Shown: positions 48,090 through 57,298, counted from the stretch's first letter. The stretch: 63,484 nucleotides of DNA from Corynebacterium propinquum DSM 44285 (GCF_000375525.1 NZ_AQXC01000013.1:1-63484); one strand, 5' to 3'. Made by a program: numbers and translations. Notes: generated by a model not told the origin, from the sequence alone.

Positions 48090-48515
48090 ATGTTGCGCGG
48101 AATCTCGCCTCTGCTGACTCCAGAACTGCTGGCAGCATTATCCGCAATGGGGCACGGTGACGAAATTACGCTTGCCGACGCCCACTATCCGCGATTCGGT
48201 GATGGAGCACGCACCATTCGGATGGATGGCATCGGTATCCCTGCTCTGCTTGCAGCAATCATGCCACTGTTCAAACTCGACCAATACGAGGATAAACAAT
48301 ATTCGCTGATGGCACCGGTAGCGGGTGATTCTGATGCCCCGGTGTGGGATACCTACGACAGGCTCATCCGTGAACATGATCCACACGCGAGACCAGAATT
48401 CTTGGAGCGGTTTAGCTTTTATCAGCGCGCACAAGATTCTTATTTGACAGTCGTGACTGGCGAAACTGCCCAATACGGCAACATCATCCTCCGTAAGGGC
48501 GTGATTCTCGACTAG
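48090..48515 (+). CDS. fucU: L-fucose mutarotase FucU
   Basis: The 141-residue RbsD/FucU-family protein interconverts alpha- and beta-L-fucose, speeding use of the imported sugar. The active-site start MGHGDEITLADAHYPRFGDG and the C-terminal TVVTGETAQYGNIILRKGVI are family signatures. It is the last gene of fucD-fucP-fucU. It carries one copy of CTTGCCGACG (48171-48180), the only one in the plus-strand half of the locus. Confidence 0.94.
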   Translation: MLRGISPLLTPELLAALSAMGHGDEITLADAHYPRFGDGARTIRMDGIGIPALLAAIMPLFKLDQYEDKQYSLMAPVAGDSDAPVWDTYDRLIREHDPHARPEFLERFSFYQRAQDSYLTVVTGETAQYGNIILRKGVILD

Positions 48516-48538
48516 CCGCCCCCGGTAGGCTGGCAGCC

Positions 48539-49222
48539 ATGTGCGCAACGTACGGGCTAGAGCCAACCATGGAACTGCCGAATTATGAGCCGCTGTTCCA
48601 ACCAGAAAGCCAGCAGCTGCTGGAGCAATGGATGGACCAGCGCAGCAGCACCGCGAAAATCACCGGCCGCAAAGCCCGCAACCTGAACCCTTTGATCACC
48701 GCCCCGGAAGGCAAGCGCCAGCTTGATCTTGCGTGGTGGTGGTTGCATGTGGGCGATGAGCCAGCCCAGTTCAGCGCTTTTAATGCCCGCGACGATAAAC
48801 TTCTGCACTCACGCGTGTGGAAGAAACCATTTGCCCAGCAACGTGGCTTGGCCCCGGCGCATTGGTACATAGAAAAAGGCCAGCGCTTTGAGCTGCCTGA
48901 TACTCAGGGTTTTGCCATCGCCACCATCGTGGCCACCTCGCACCAGCCCGACGGCGATCTTCTCAGCTACGCGCTGGTCACCCGCGATGCGGTTGCCGAA
49001 GCCGCCACTGTGCACCCGCGCATGCCGTTACTGCTGCCGGAAGAACTGCACGACGACTGGCTGGACCCCAATGTGGACGGCGACGACGAGCTGCTGGCAG
49101 AAGCACTTGCAGCCTCGGAAAGTTTGAGCCAGCAGGTGCGCATCGCGGATGAACTGCGCACACAGCAGAAACCCCGGGCGAATTCCGCGAAAGCGCAGCC
49201 CGGGGAAGCCACACTGTTTTAA
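48539..49222 (+). CDS. SRAP-domain protein (YedK/HMCES-like), divergent
   Basis: The 227-residue protein begins MCATYGLE, leaving Cys2 as the N-terminal nucleophile. FSAFNARDDKLLHSRVWKKP and QRGLAPAHWYIEK replace the usual NARxE and L-V-P-x-x-G-F-Y-E-W, and HPRMPLLLPEELHDDWLDP matches the HDRMP motif. SRAP proteins crosslink covalently to abasic sites in single-stranded DNA. The Glu of the usual YEW is kept as Y-I-E. A Glu-rich, disordered C-terminus follows. It is 23 bases from fucU but unlikely to share its function. Confidence 0.8.
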   Translation: MCATYGLEPTMELPNYEPLFQPESQQLLEQWMDQRSSTAKITGRKARNLNPLITAPEGKRQLDLAWWWLHVGDEPAQFSAFNARDDKLLHSRVWKKPFAQQRGLAPAHWYIEKGQRFELPDTQGFAIATIVATSHQPDGDLLSYALVTRDAVAEAATVHPRMPLLLPEELHDDWLDPNVDGDDELLAEALAASESLSQQVRIADELRTQQKPRANSAKAQPGEATLF

Positions 49223-49254
49223 CTAACAACTAGTAACTAGCAACTAGCAACTAG
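49220..49254. repeat. 7-bp tandem repeat spanning two convergent stops
   Basis: Five units of the type CAACTAG (49220-49254; the first two degenerate) span the SRAP-gene stop and the stop of the convergent amidase gene. Confidence 0.85.
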
Positions 49255-50519
49255 TGCAGTGCACCGGCAACCAAACGAGCGACCACACCGGTAAACACGT
49301 CCAGACCAGCCAGGCAGTCGTCGGCAAGAGTCAGCTCGGCCTCGTTGTGCGAGATGCCGTCGACGCTCGGCACGAACAGCATCACCGTGGGCACTTCATC
49401 TTTCATGTTCGTGGAATCGTGCCCGGCCACGGTCATCACCTCGCGGTGGGAATAGCCCAGCTCTTCGGCGACCTCGCGGGCCAGCGCGCAGCCAGCCGGT
49501 GAATAATCGTTCTGGTTCCAGCTGTGCGTGAGCGTGCGGTCGATCTCCACGCGGGCCTCGTCGGCGGCCTCGGCGATGACCGTCTCCAGGTGCTGCTCGG
49601 CCTGGTCCAAGACCTCGGCGTGCGGGCACCGAATATCGACGTTGAAGATGACCTCGCGCGCGATGGTCACTGGAGAATTCGGCTTGACCTCCATCTGTGA
49701 AACGGAGATCTGCAGCGGCTGGCCCGGGAACTTGTCGACGATGCGCCGGGCTTGCGCGATCACGATCGAGGCGCCAAACAGTGCGTCGTGGCGATCTTCC
49801 ATCAGTGTGGAACCAGTATGGCCCTGCTCGCCGCGGACGACCACGCGGAACTTGCGCGCGCCCCAGGTCGCAGTCACCAACCCGATCTGCGCACCGGCCT
49901 GCTCCAAGTTCTTGCCTTGCTCGTTGTGGATCTCCGCGTAGGAGGCAATCTCCGGCAGGGAAGAAGTGCCAGGGTAACCGGTCTCGGTGAAAGCCTCGCG
50001 CACCGTGGTGCCGTAAAAATCGGTGGACTCCAGCGCTTCATCCAAGCCCAGCTTGTTGATCGCCACCGAGCTACCCATCATGCTGGGTGCAAAGCGTGAG
50101 CCTTCCTCGTTGAACCAGTTCACTACCGCCAGGTTGAATTTCGGGGTGATGTCACCGGCTTCTGCCGCCGCGCGCACCCGGGCGGCAGCATACGCGCCTG
50201 CGAGCACGCCGTAGGCACCGTCGAAACGCCCAGCCATCGGCTGCGAATCCAGGTGCGAGCCCAACAACACGTAGGGCGCGCCGGGGACAAACTCGATGGT
50301 GGAAAACTGGTTCGCGATGGCATCGAACTGGGCCGGGTTACCCGTGGCACGCGCAAACACGTGTGACATCCACTGCCGGTTTTCTTTATCGGCCGGGGTG
50401 CAGGCCTCGCGGTCGACACCTCCGGCTTTGGTGGCCCCGTGCGAGGACATGGTGGCGAAATCCTGCAGGAAGGCTTCATCAGAAAAGGCTCCGCCAGAAA
50501 AACCCGAATTCGTCATCAC
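49251..50519 (-). CDS. M20-family Zn amidase (N-carbamoyl-L-amino-acid hydrolase-like)
   Basis: The 422-residue protein belongs to the hydantoinase/carbamoylase branch of M20. Metal ligands are seen in LLGSHLDSQPMAGRFDGAYG, VNWFNEEGSRFAPSMMGSSV (Glu-Glu) and EIHNEQGKNLEQA. The dimerisation domain has VRGEQGHTGSTLMEDRHDAL. It ends with SVDGISHNEAELTLADDCLA. Members cleave N-carbamoyl amino acids, ureido acids or allantoate. It overlaps the aminotransferase gene by four bases, so the released amino acid may be the aminotransferase substrate. Confidence 0.88.
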   Translation of the reverse strand: MMTNSGFSGGAFSDEAFLQDFATMSSHGATKAGGVDREACTPADKENRQWMSHVFARATGNPAQFDAIANQFSTIEFVPGAPYVLLGSHLDSQPMAGRFDGAYGVLAGAYAAARVRAAAEAGDITPKFNLAVVNWFNEEGSRFAPSMMGSSVAINKLGLDEALESTDFYGTTVREAFTETGYPGTSSLPEIASYAEIHNEQGKNLEQAGAQIGLVTATWGARKFRVVVRGEQGHTGSTLMEDRHDALFGASIVIAQARRIVDKFPGQPLQISVSQMEVKPNSPVTIAREVIFNVDIRCPHAEVLDQAEQHLETVIAEAADEARVEIDRTLTHSWNQNDYSPAGCALAREVAEELGYSHREVMTVAGHDSTNMKDEVPTVMLFVPSVDGISHNEAELTLADDCLAGLDVFTGVVARLVAGALH

Positions 50520-51556
50520 TGGCTGTCCTTGCTAATACCTGCGCGTTCCCACGCACTCAGGAACGCATCGGCTTCCTTCTCACTGGTCACGGAAACGCGC
50601 ACGCCTTCGTCGCCGTAGCGGCGGATGATTACGCCTTCGTCAAAGATGCGCTTTTCCACATCCTCGGCGTCCGCGCGCGGTAGCCACACAAAGTTGCCTT
50701 GCGACGGTGCGGCACCGACGGCCTGTGCGATGCGATCGCGCTGGCGCTTGGATTCCTCCACCCGCGGGGTAAACGCTTCGCGGTTGGCCAAAGCGGCAAT
50801 TGCCGCCTGTTCTGCCATTCCCGTCACCGTCAGCGGCAGTGCCACCAGGTTCAGTGCTTTCGCCAATTCTGGCTGGGCAAACCCGTAGCCGACGCGCATA
50901 CCGGCCAAACCGAAAGCCTTGGAGAAGGTGCGTGCGCCAATCAGGTTCGGGTAGTCCTGGATTTCCTGCACCGCATCCGGGCGGTCGGGATCATCGTTGA
51001 ATTCCCAATAGGCTTCGTCGATCAGAACCACGAGATCATCCGGAACCATATCCATGAATTCGCGGAATTCCGCGCGGCTAAACGTCGTACCGGTCGGGTT
51101 GTTTGGGTTGCACAGGATCATCAGTTTGGTCTTGTCCGTGATGGCCTCGGCGCAGGCGCGCAGATCGATGCTGTAGTCGTCGGCAAGCGGAACTGTCACC
51201 GGAACGGCACCCGCCATGCGCACATATAACGGGTAGGCCTCGAAGCTGCGCCACGGGAAAACCACCTCGTCGCCGGTGTTGCAGGTAATGCGCACCGCAC
51301 GCTGCACGATGGAGGAGGCACCAGGGCCGACGCAGAGATTATCCTCCCCAACCCCTAGGTAGTCCGCGAGCGCCGCGGTAAGCTCCGGGCAGCCGAATTC
51401 GCCATAGCGGTTGCCATACTGCACGGCCGCGTGGATGGCATCTTGCACGAATGATGGCGGGGCGTAGTCGGCCTCATTGGATGAGAGCTTGACCATACCC
51501 TCGGCGCTTTTGCCGGGGCGGTAATAAGGGAATTCGCTAAGATCTTTGCGCAGCAT
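50516..51556 (-). CDS. HisC-like / aromatic amino acid aminotransferase (Pat type)
   Basis: The 346-residue PLP aminotransferase of fold type I starts MLRKDLSEFPYYRPGKSAEG. PLP Lys lies in ARTFSKAFGLAGMRVGYG; GPGASSIVQRAVRITCNTGD and VVFPWRSFEAYPLYVRMAGA are close to corynebacterial Pat, which accepts phenylalanine and other aromatic acids. True histidinol-phosphate aminotransferase cannot be excluded, but no his genes are nearby. It is co-transcribed with an amino-acid permease and a TPP enzyme. Confidence 0.85.
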   Translation of the reverse strand: MLRKDLSEFPYYRPGKSAEGMVKLSSNEADYAPPSFVQDAIHAAVQYGNRYGEFGCPELTAALADYLGVGEDNLCVGPGASSIVQRAVRITCNTGDEVVFPWRSFEAYPLYVRMAGAVPVTVPLADDYSIDLRACAEAITDKTKLMILCNPNNPTGTTFSRAEFREFMDMVPDDLVVLIDEAYWEFNDDPDRPDAVQEIQDYPNLIGARTFSKAFGLAGMRVGYGFAQPELAKALNLVALPLTVTGMAEQAAIAALANREAFTPRVEESKRQRDRIAQAVGAAPSQGNFVWLPRADAEDVEKRIFDEGVIIRRYGDEGVRVSVTSEKEADAFLSAWERAGISKDSQ

Positions 51557-51655
51557 GAATCTGACCTCCTGAGAATGCGGGTTGGGGTTAGCAGGGCCCG
51601 GGTTGATGGGGGTGATGCGGGATTGAGGTTACAGGTGCAACCTGAACGTCAAGTA

Positions 51656-52975
51656 TTAGAACAGATCCCAGATGGTGATGGCCATGATGATCAGGCCCAG
51701 GATCAATACGAAGTAGTTGGCTTTGTCTTTGCGTACGTGCTTGTACACGTCCAGGTTGCGGAACATGTAGACCGGCAGCAGGTAGACCAAAAAGACCACG
51801 AAAACACCAGCGACCAGCGACGCCAAGGTCACGATCGACGGGTTGAACACGGCGACCAGGGTGGTGGCGGCGAACGCGAAGACGTAGATGCCGATCAGCA
51901 GGTTGCGGCGCGGGATACGCTCGGCGGTTTTGGGTGCGACGGTTTTGAACAGGTACTCGGTGCCTTCTTCACTACCCAGCAGGTGGCCGAAGTACGACGA
52001 GACGATCGCGCACACCACCACCATCGGCGCGATTGCGGCCATGATCGGGGTGCCGGTGACGTTTGCGAAGTAGGACAGCACCGGAATGTTTTGCTCGTGC
52101 GCCTCGCGCATACCGTCGGCGCCGAGTGCCAGCACGCACGACCACACGAAGACCATGGTGAATACGACCAGCAGGATCGCGGTGTAGAACTCAATCTTGG
52201 ACACGCGCTTTTCCGTGTTCTTGCCATGCGCCGGCTGCATGTCGACGGATAGCTGCGAAAGCGCTGCCATGTGCGAGAACGAGAACACCATCACCGGCAG
52301 GATCAGCAAAACACCCTTGACGACGGAGAGGAAGCCGCCGCCGTCATAGTCGAATTCCAGAAAGCTGGAGATATCCCAGCGCGGAATCAGGTAGATCGAG
52401 GTAATCGCCAGGAACAGGATCAGTGGGTAGACCAGGATCTGCGCCAGCCACAGCATTGGTTTGCGGCCGAAGGCGAACCCGGCTGTCATCAAACCAACAC
52501 ACAGCGTCGCCAAGATCCAGCGGTTGATTGAAGGCCCACCCAGCTGGTTGACGATGAAACTATCGACGGCGTTGGTGATCGAGACACCGTAAATGAGCAC
52601 GGTGGAAAACACGGCGATCCAGTACAAGATCGCGATGATGACACCGCCGCCGCGGCCCAGGTACTGCGTGCACAGTTCCAGGACGTCTTTGCCGTGGTCT
52701 TTTTCCGGTGCTGCAGAAACGATGCGCGCGTAGGTGCGGTGGGAATAGTAGACCAGCGGGAACGCGATGATGGTGGCGAACAGCAGCGGGATGAAGCCGA
52801 AGGATCCGGCGTTAATCGGCAAAAACAGGATGCCTGCGCCGACGGCGGTACCGAACAGCGTGATCACCCATGATGAGGTGGATCCGGCTGGCTCGGCGTT
52901 TTTCTTCGCCTGTTGTTTTGTGGTGCTCGTTGCTGGGCTGGCGCCACTGGTGGCGCTGTGGTTGTTTGTGCTCAT
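51656..52975 (-). CDS. HAAAP-family amino acid:H+ symporter (SdaC/TyrP-like)
   Basis: The 439-residue permease begins with a hydrophilic Ser/Thr-rich tail and then SSWVITLFGTAVGAGILFLP, the first-segment motif of the hydroxy/aromatic amino acid permease family. About 11 membrane segments follow. Substrate could be serine, threonine, tryptophan or tyrosine. Context (HisC/Pat-like aminotransferase) favours an aromatic amino acid, but that is inference. The gap to the aminotransferase is about 100 bases. Confidence 0.85.
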   Translation of the reverse strand: MSTNNHSATSGASPATSTTKQQAKKNAEPAGSTSSWVITLFGTAVGAGILFLPINAGSFGFIPLLFATIIAFPLVYYSHRTYARIVSAAPEKDHGKDVLELCTQYLGRGGGVIIAILYWIAVFSTVLIYGVSITNAVDSFIVNQLGGPSINRWILATLCVGLMTAGFAFGRKPMLWLAQILVYPLILFLAITSIYLIPRWDISSFLEFDYDGGGFLSVVKGVLLILPVMVFSFSHMAALSQLSVDMQPAHGKNTEKRVSKIEFYTAILLVVFTMVFVWSCVLALGADGMREAHEQNIPVLSYFANVTGTPIMAAIAPMVVVCAIVSSYFGHLLGSEEGTEYLFKTVAPKTAERIPRRNLLIGIYVFAFAATTLVAVFNPSIVTLASLVAGVFVVFLVYLLPVYMFRNLDVYKHVRKDKANYFVLILGLIIMAITIWDLF

Positions 52976-53054
52976 AGCGGTTGCTTTCTTGTGTGAGCTG
53001 GGTGCTGGCCGCCGGGGGCGGCCAGCCGTTGGTGCCGGGGCGGTGTGCCCGGCG

Positions 53055-54824
53055 TTATTCGTCGGTGTTTTGGCGAACGGTCGGGATGGACAGTGCTTGG
53101 TCGGTAATAACGTTAATCACTGCCGGTTTGCCTTCACGCACCGCAGCCAGGGCGCGTTCGACAGCCCCGGCGGCGTCCTGGTCAGAGGTGACGGTTTCGC
53201 CGTGCGCACCGTAGGCAATGGCGGCGGCAGCGAAGTCCGGGTTGGTCAGTTGCGTGCCGGAGACCCGCTTGGGGTAGTGGTTGAGCTGGTGGGTGCGGAT
53301 GGTGCCGAATTCCGCGTTGCTCATCACCACGGCCATAAACGCCGCGCCTGCCTGCACTGCGGTGGCAAGCTCTTGGCCGTTCATCAGGTATTCTCCGTCG
53401 CCAGCGATGGTGATGACGGTGCGCTCCGGGAACTGCAGCGAGGCCGCGACGGCAGACGGAATGGAATAGCCCATCGAGCCATTACGTACGCTGAGCTGCG
53501 AAGGATACGTTTCCGTGTGCAGGTAGCGCTGCGCCCACAGGCAGTGGTTGCCTGCGCCGAAGGTATACAGCGCATCTTTCGGGGCTTGTTGTTGGATCGC
53601 GGCCATGATCGATTCCATGTGCGCGGTGCCTGCGGCTGTCTGTGGCCAGTTTTCTGGCTTGCCGACGTCCGCAAAGGCCAGGTGATTGCGGTGCGCGGTG
53701 GTGAACCACTCGTGTTGGGTGGCAGAGATACCAGTACCAGCCTCAGTGCCTGCGTCGGTGCCCGTGCTGGTACTGGAGCTGGTGCCCGTGCTGGCTTCAC
53801 TGTCAGCGGCGACCCGTTCTGCGGAGCCGATGCGCTTGGTCAGTTCCTCGGTAATCTCCGCGAAGACCTGCGGGCTGGCCAGGATGTGGCGGGTGATGGC
53901 CGCGGAGTTCCCCAGCAGGGTGGTATCGGTGTTGATCAGGATATTTTTCGCATCCAGGCTTTGGCGCAGCGTGTAGCCGTCGGTAGGCACATCTGTGAGT
54001 ACCGCGCCGATCTCAACGACGAGGTCGGCCTCGGTGAGCAGCTGGGTGGCGGCGTCGTTGCGGCCGTAGCCGAGCCAACCGGCATTCGCTGGCGAGGAAA
54101 ACGCGATGCGGTCGCTGGCACGCCAGTCGTGAACCACGGGAATCTGCTGCTTTTCGGCAAATTTTTGGATTGCCGCGCAGGTATCAGGGTTCCAGTGTGC
54201 GCCGCCTGCGAAGATCAGTGGCTTTTCTGCTGCGCGCAGTTCATCGGCCAGGAAGTCCAGGTCAGCGTTGCTGAATGCGCCGTGGCTGGCAGGAAGTGGC
54301 TGGCAGAGATCGCCGGTAAATTCTTGGTGCAGTACGTCTTCCGGCAGGCCGATGACGACGGGGCCAGGACGGCCCTGGGTGGCCAGGTGGAAGGCTTCGG
54401 CGACCACGCGGCTGGCACGGGAGGCGTCGTCAAGCACATAGACGCGTTTAGCCTGGGTGCCGAACCACGCTTTGATGTCGAATTCCTGGAAAGACTCGCG
54501 GTCCCGGTCGCTGGTGGGGACCAGGCCGACGAACAGCACCAGGGGAGTAGCATCTTGCCAGGCGGTGTGGATGCCGACGAATGCATTAGCAGCGCCCGGA
54601 CCGCGGGTAACCATGGCGACACCCGGCCTGCCGGTGGCTTTGCCGTGGGCTTCGGCCATGTAGCAGGCACCGCCTTCTTGGCGGCACACGATGGTGTCGA
54701 TGGATGATTCGTACAGACCGTCGAGTACCGGAAGGAAGCTTTCACCTGGCACTTCGAAGATTCGTGGGACGTCGTGGAGTTCAAGACTGCGGGCGATTGC
54801 TGTGCCCACATGGCCTACGCTCAT
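53055..54824 (-). CDS. TPP-dependent enzyme, acetolactate-synthase-like
   Basis: The protein has 589 residues from ATG 54824 (MSVGHVGTAIARSLELHDVP), set by GAGG seven bases upstream. The catalytic Glu is in VCRQEGGACYMAEAHGKATG; TPP and Mg bind at ITIAGDGEYLMNGQELATAV and SNAEFGTIRTHQ. The family covers acetolactate synthase, benzoylformate and arylpyruvate decarboxylases. A low-complexity insert (STGTSSSTSTGTDAGTEAGT) near residues 335-360 separates the middle and last domains. First gene of the four-gene minus operon; a 2-keto acid from the aminotransferase is a logical substrate. Confidence 0.85.
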   Translation of the reverse strand: MSVGHVGTAIARSLELHDVPRIFEVPGESFLPVLDGLYESSIDTIVCRQEGGACYMAEAHGKATGRPGVAMVTRGPGAANAFVGIHTAWQDATPLVLFVGLVPTSDRDRESFQEFDIKAWFGTQAKRVYVLDDASRASRVVAEAFHLATQGRPGPVVIGLPEDVLHQEFTGDLCQPLPASHGAFSNADLDFLADELRAAEKPLIFAGGAHWNPDTCAAIQKFAEKQQIPVVHDWRASDRIAFSSPANAGWLGYGRNDAATQLLTEADLVVEIGAVLTDVPTDGYTLRQSLDAKNILINTDTTLLGNSAAITRHILASPQVFAEITEELTKRIGSAERVAADSEASTGTSSSTSTGTDAGTEAGTGISATQHEWFTTAHRNHLAFADVGKPENWPQTAAGTAHMESIMAAIQQQAPKDALYTFGAGNHCLWAQRYLHTETYPSQLSVRNGSMGYSIPSAVAASLQFPERTVITIAGDGEYLMNGQELATAVQAGAAFMAVVMSNAEFGTIRTHQLNHYPKRVSGTQLTNPDFAAAAIAYGAHGETVTSDQDAAGAVERALAAVREGKPAVINVITDQALSIPTVRQNTDE

Positions 54825-54940
54825 GCTGTTACCTCGCGATGTAGCAGGGATACTGTTCAACGATCTTGCTGGTGATCTGAATCATACTAACATTGTGGGC
54901 GAAAAACTATGGATCTGTTAACTATTTACAGGAGGAATTC

Positions 54941-56155
54941 ATGATAGATAGCGCACGTATTTTTGGTCCACGCAGGTCGCGCAACTCGCACGCAAGTAGG
55001 TGGCGTGGGGCGAGTGGAGTGAAGGTAATCGCAGCACTCGGGGCTAGTGCTCTTGCCCTGGCAGGATGTTCGCAGGCTGATGACGCGGCTGATGCAGCAC
55101 ACAACGCGGCCGATAGCGCCAGCGAGGCAGCAGAAAGTGCCACCGAATCCACCTCGGCTGGTCAGGAAGAAAAGCTGACATTCGACAAACAGCAGGTCGC
55201 CGAGCTGGATGTGCAGGCCAACCCGGTTCCAGCAGCGGCGGCGAAATTACCAGACGGGTTTGATCTGCAATCGCACCGTTTTGGTCGGGGTGAATGGATC
55301 GAATCTTCCCGTGAGGGCTTGGAAAAGTCCCTAGAAATGGGAGTGACCACCCTGGAATTCGACATCGAGCTGTCTGCCGACGGCGTCCCCGTGGTCTGGC
55401 ACGATACAGAGATCGATGCCGAGAAATGCCAGGACACCAAGCCTGTCACCGAGGATGATCCGCAGTTCCCGTACGTCGGCAAGCTGCTCCACGATCTGAC
55501 TTTCGAGCAGATTTCCACGCTGAACTGCAATAAGAACCTGGATGATTTCCCCGATGCGGCCCCGCAGGACGACAACCGGTTGCTGCAGCTTTCTGAGGTT
55601 TTCGAGATCGCCGCGGATTACCCGGATGTGCACTTCAATATCGAGACCAAGCTGGAGCCGGAACACCGTGAGCAAACGGCATCGCCACAGGAATTCGTTG
55701 ATGCGATCATGGATGAGGTAGAGGACGCTGATGTTGCTGATCGCACCATGATTCAGTCCTTCGATTGGGCATCGTTGCCGCTGGTGCGCGAACGTGATGC
55801 GGAAATGCCGCTGGTCTTGTTGTGGGACGAAACTACATGGAAATCGAGCTCGGCCTGGATTGGCGATGTTGATTATGATGCCGTCGATGGTGACATCGTG
55901 GAAGCCGCAAAACAGCTAGGCGTGCAGGTGCTTTCGCCGGGACATGCGGTTCCTTATGGGCAAACCCCGCGTGACGACGATTACCACCCGGTCGCTACAC
56001 CAGAGTTAATTTCACAGGCGCACAAGGCGGGCATGGCAGTGGTGCCGTGGACCGTCAATGATGAAGACACCATGCGTGAGCAGATTGCTGCAGGTGTGGA
56101 CGGCTTCATCACCGATTACCCAAGCATGGGGCAAGCGGTAGTCCGGGAGAAATAA
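54941..56155 (+). CDS. glycerophosphodiester phosphodiesterase lipoprotein
   Basis: The protein has 404 residues from ATG 54941, ten bases past the start of a strong AGGAGG. A twin-Arg-containing basic start (GPRRSRNSHASRWRG) precedes KVIAALGASALALAGC, whose lipobox LAGC anchors it outside. An Ala/Asp/Ser linker follows. GDPD elements: DLQSHRFGRGEWIESSREGL (catalytic His), TTLEFDIELSADGVPVVWHD (acidic ligands and second His) and GVDGFITDYPSMG. It would release glycerol-3-phosphate from lipid headgroups. It diverges from the TPP-enzyme operon. Confidence 0.92.
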   Translation: MIDSARIFGPRRSRNSHASRWRGASGVKVIAALGASALALAGCSQADDAADAAHNAADSASEAAESATESTSAGQEEKLTFDKQQVAELDVQANPVPAAAAKLPDGFDLQSHRFGRGEWIESSREGLEKSLEMGVTTLEFDIELSADGVPVVWHDTEIDAEKCQDTKPVTEDDPQFPYVGKLLHDLTFEQISTLNCNKNLDDFPDAAPQDDNRLLQLSEVFEIAADYPDVHFNIETKLEPEHREQTASPQEFVDAIMDEVEDADVADRTMIQSFDWASLPLVRERDAEMPLVLLWDETTWKSSSAWIGDVDYDAVDGDIVEAAKQLGVQVLSPGHAVPYGQTPRDDDYHPVATPELISQAHKAGMAVVPWTVNDEDTMREQIAAGVDGFITDYPSMGQAVVREK

Positions 56156-56236
56156 AGTAGTAGTGCTCATAGGGTCGCTACTTCGGCGCATTTGGGTGGA
56201 CTAATTTCGCGGTCTGCTTAGCTGTGGAGTTCAATA

Positions 56237-57298
56237 TTGCTTATGCCCGAAGTAGATCCGCTCATTGAATCTCTCTACCGCTGGTCCGATGTCAGCGGCG
56301 TGTTACTGATGGGAATTATCGGTGGCACCATCGCGCGAAAAAGCGGTTACGACATCATCGGGTTTTTCTTCATCGCGATGTTCTCCTCGTTGGGCGGCGG
56401 TATGGTGCGCGATGTGCTCATCAACCAGGGCACTGTCGCGGCGATGAGCGAACCGGAGTACTTGTACCTGGCTTTTACCGGCGCGCTTATTGCGCGTTTC
56501 GTGTATTTCAAGGGCAAAACCTGGGATTATATTCAAGCGCATGGCGATGCCGTCGTCTCGGGTCTGTGGGCTGGGACCGGTGCCGTGAAAGCCATTACTT
56601 ATGGCTTGCCGCTGATTCCGTGCATCATGATGGGCGTGTTTACCGCAACCGGCGGTTCCATGATCCGCGATATTTCTATGGGGCGTGAGCCGGCCGTTTT
56701 TGGCAATAATCAGCCGACGGTCATCCCGGCGATTGCGTGCGCCAGCATTGTGCTTATCGGCAATCATTTTGGCATGCTGGCCGTCGGCATGGTCGTCGGC
56801 CCGTTAGTGTCCATTTTCTTAGCGCTGTTAGGGATTTGGGCTGGGTGGCGTGTGCCTGCGCACCAAGATTGGGCGCCGATTAACGACACCGCAGCGCAGG
56901 TGAAGGTGCTGGCGAAAAAGGCAGAGAACAAAAGTCGCGCGGTGGGGCGCAAATTGGAGCCGCACCGTGTGCGGTCGTGGCGGCACCGGCAGATGGAGGC
57001 TGCGCTGCAGCGGCGGATTGAAAAAGAGGCGCGCTCTGGCAAGCGAAGGAAGATGACGGCGGAAGAAGTCAGTGACTTCATGGATTCTTTTGATTCCGAT
57101 GTCGATCAGCTCAGCGCGGTACCGGAGAACAGCGATGATACGGACTTTGGTGTGGATTTCACTGGCGATTCTTACGACGCCGAAGAGCCGGTTTCTACGG
57201 AGGAATCGCAGCGCCTTCTCGACACCATTTTGGCAGATGACAAGCTTAGCGATGAGCTTATTGAGCGCTTGATGGAGCGCTATAACGCGCGGAATTGA
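56237..57298 (+). CDS. TRIC/UPF0126-family channel with long cytoplasmic tail
   Basis: The 353-residue protein has seven hydrophobic segments in the first 215 residues, made of two TRIC-like repeats with the twin Gly-rich, Arg-Asp motifs FSSLGGGMVRDVLINQGTVA and FTATGGSMIRDISMGREPAV. These mark the bacterial TRIC cation-channel/UPF0126 family. The C-terminal 140 residues are charged and cytoplasmic, Arg-rich first (RVRSWRHRQMEAALQRRIEK) and acidic later. Start TTG 56237 is spaced seven bases from GGAG; ATG 56243 is nearly equivalent. Conducted ion or solute unknown. Confidence 0.85.
   Translation: MLMPEVDPLIESLYRWSDVSGVLLMGIIGGTIARKSGYDIIGFFFIAMFSSLGGGMVRDVLINQGTVAAMSEPEYLYLAFTGALIARFVYFKGKTWDYIQAHGDAVVSGLWAGTGAVKAITYGLPLIPCIMMGVFTATGGSMIRDISMGREPAVFGNNQPTVIPAIACASIVLIGNHFGMLAVGMVVGPLVSIFLALLGIWAGWRVPAHQDWAPINDTAAQVKVLAKKAENKSRAVGRKLEPHRVRSWRHRQMEAALQRRIEKEARSGKRRKMTAEEVSDFMDSFDSDVDQLSAVPENSDDTDFGVDFTGDSYDAEEPVSTEESQRLLDTILADDKLSDELIERLMERYNARN

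Noticed and set aside
52767..54707. 646-codon plus-strand frame across the TPP enzyme and permease genes
   Set aside because: Antisense of two clear protein families; its product is low-complexity and Gly/Val-rich.
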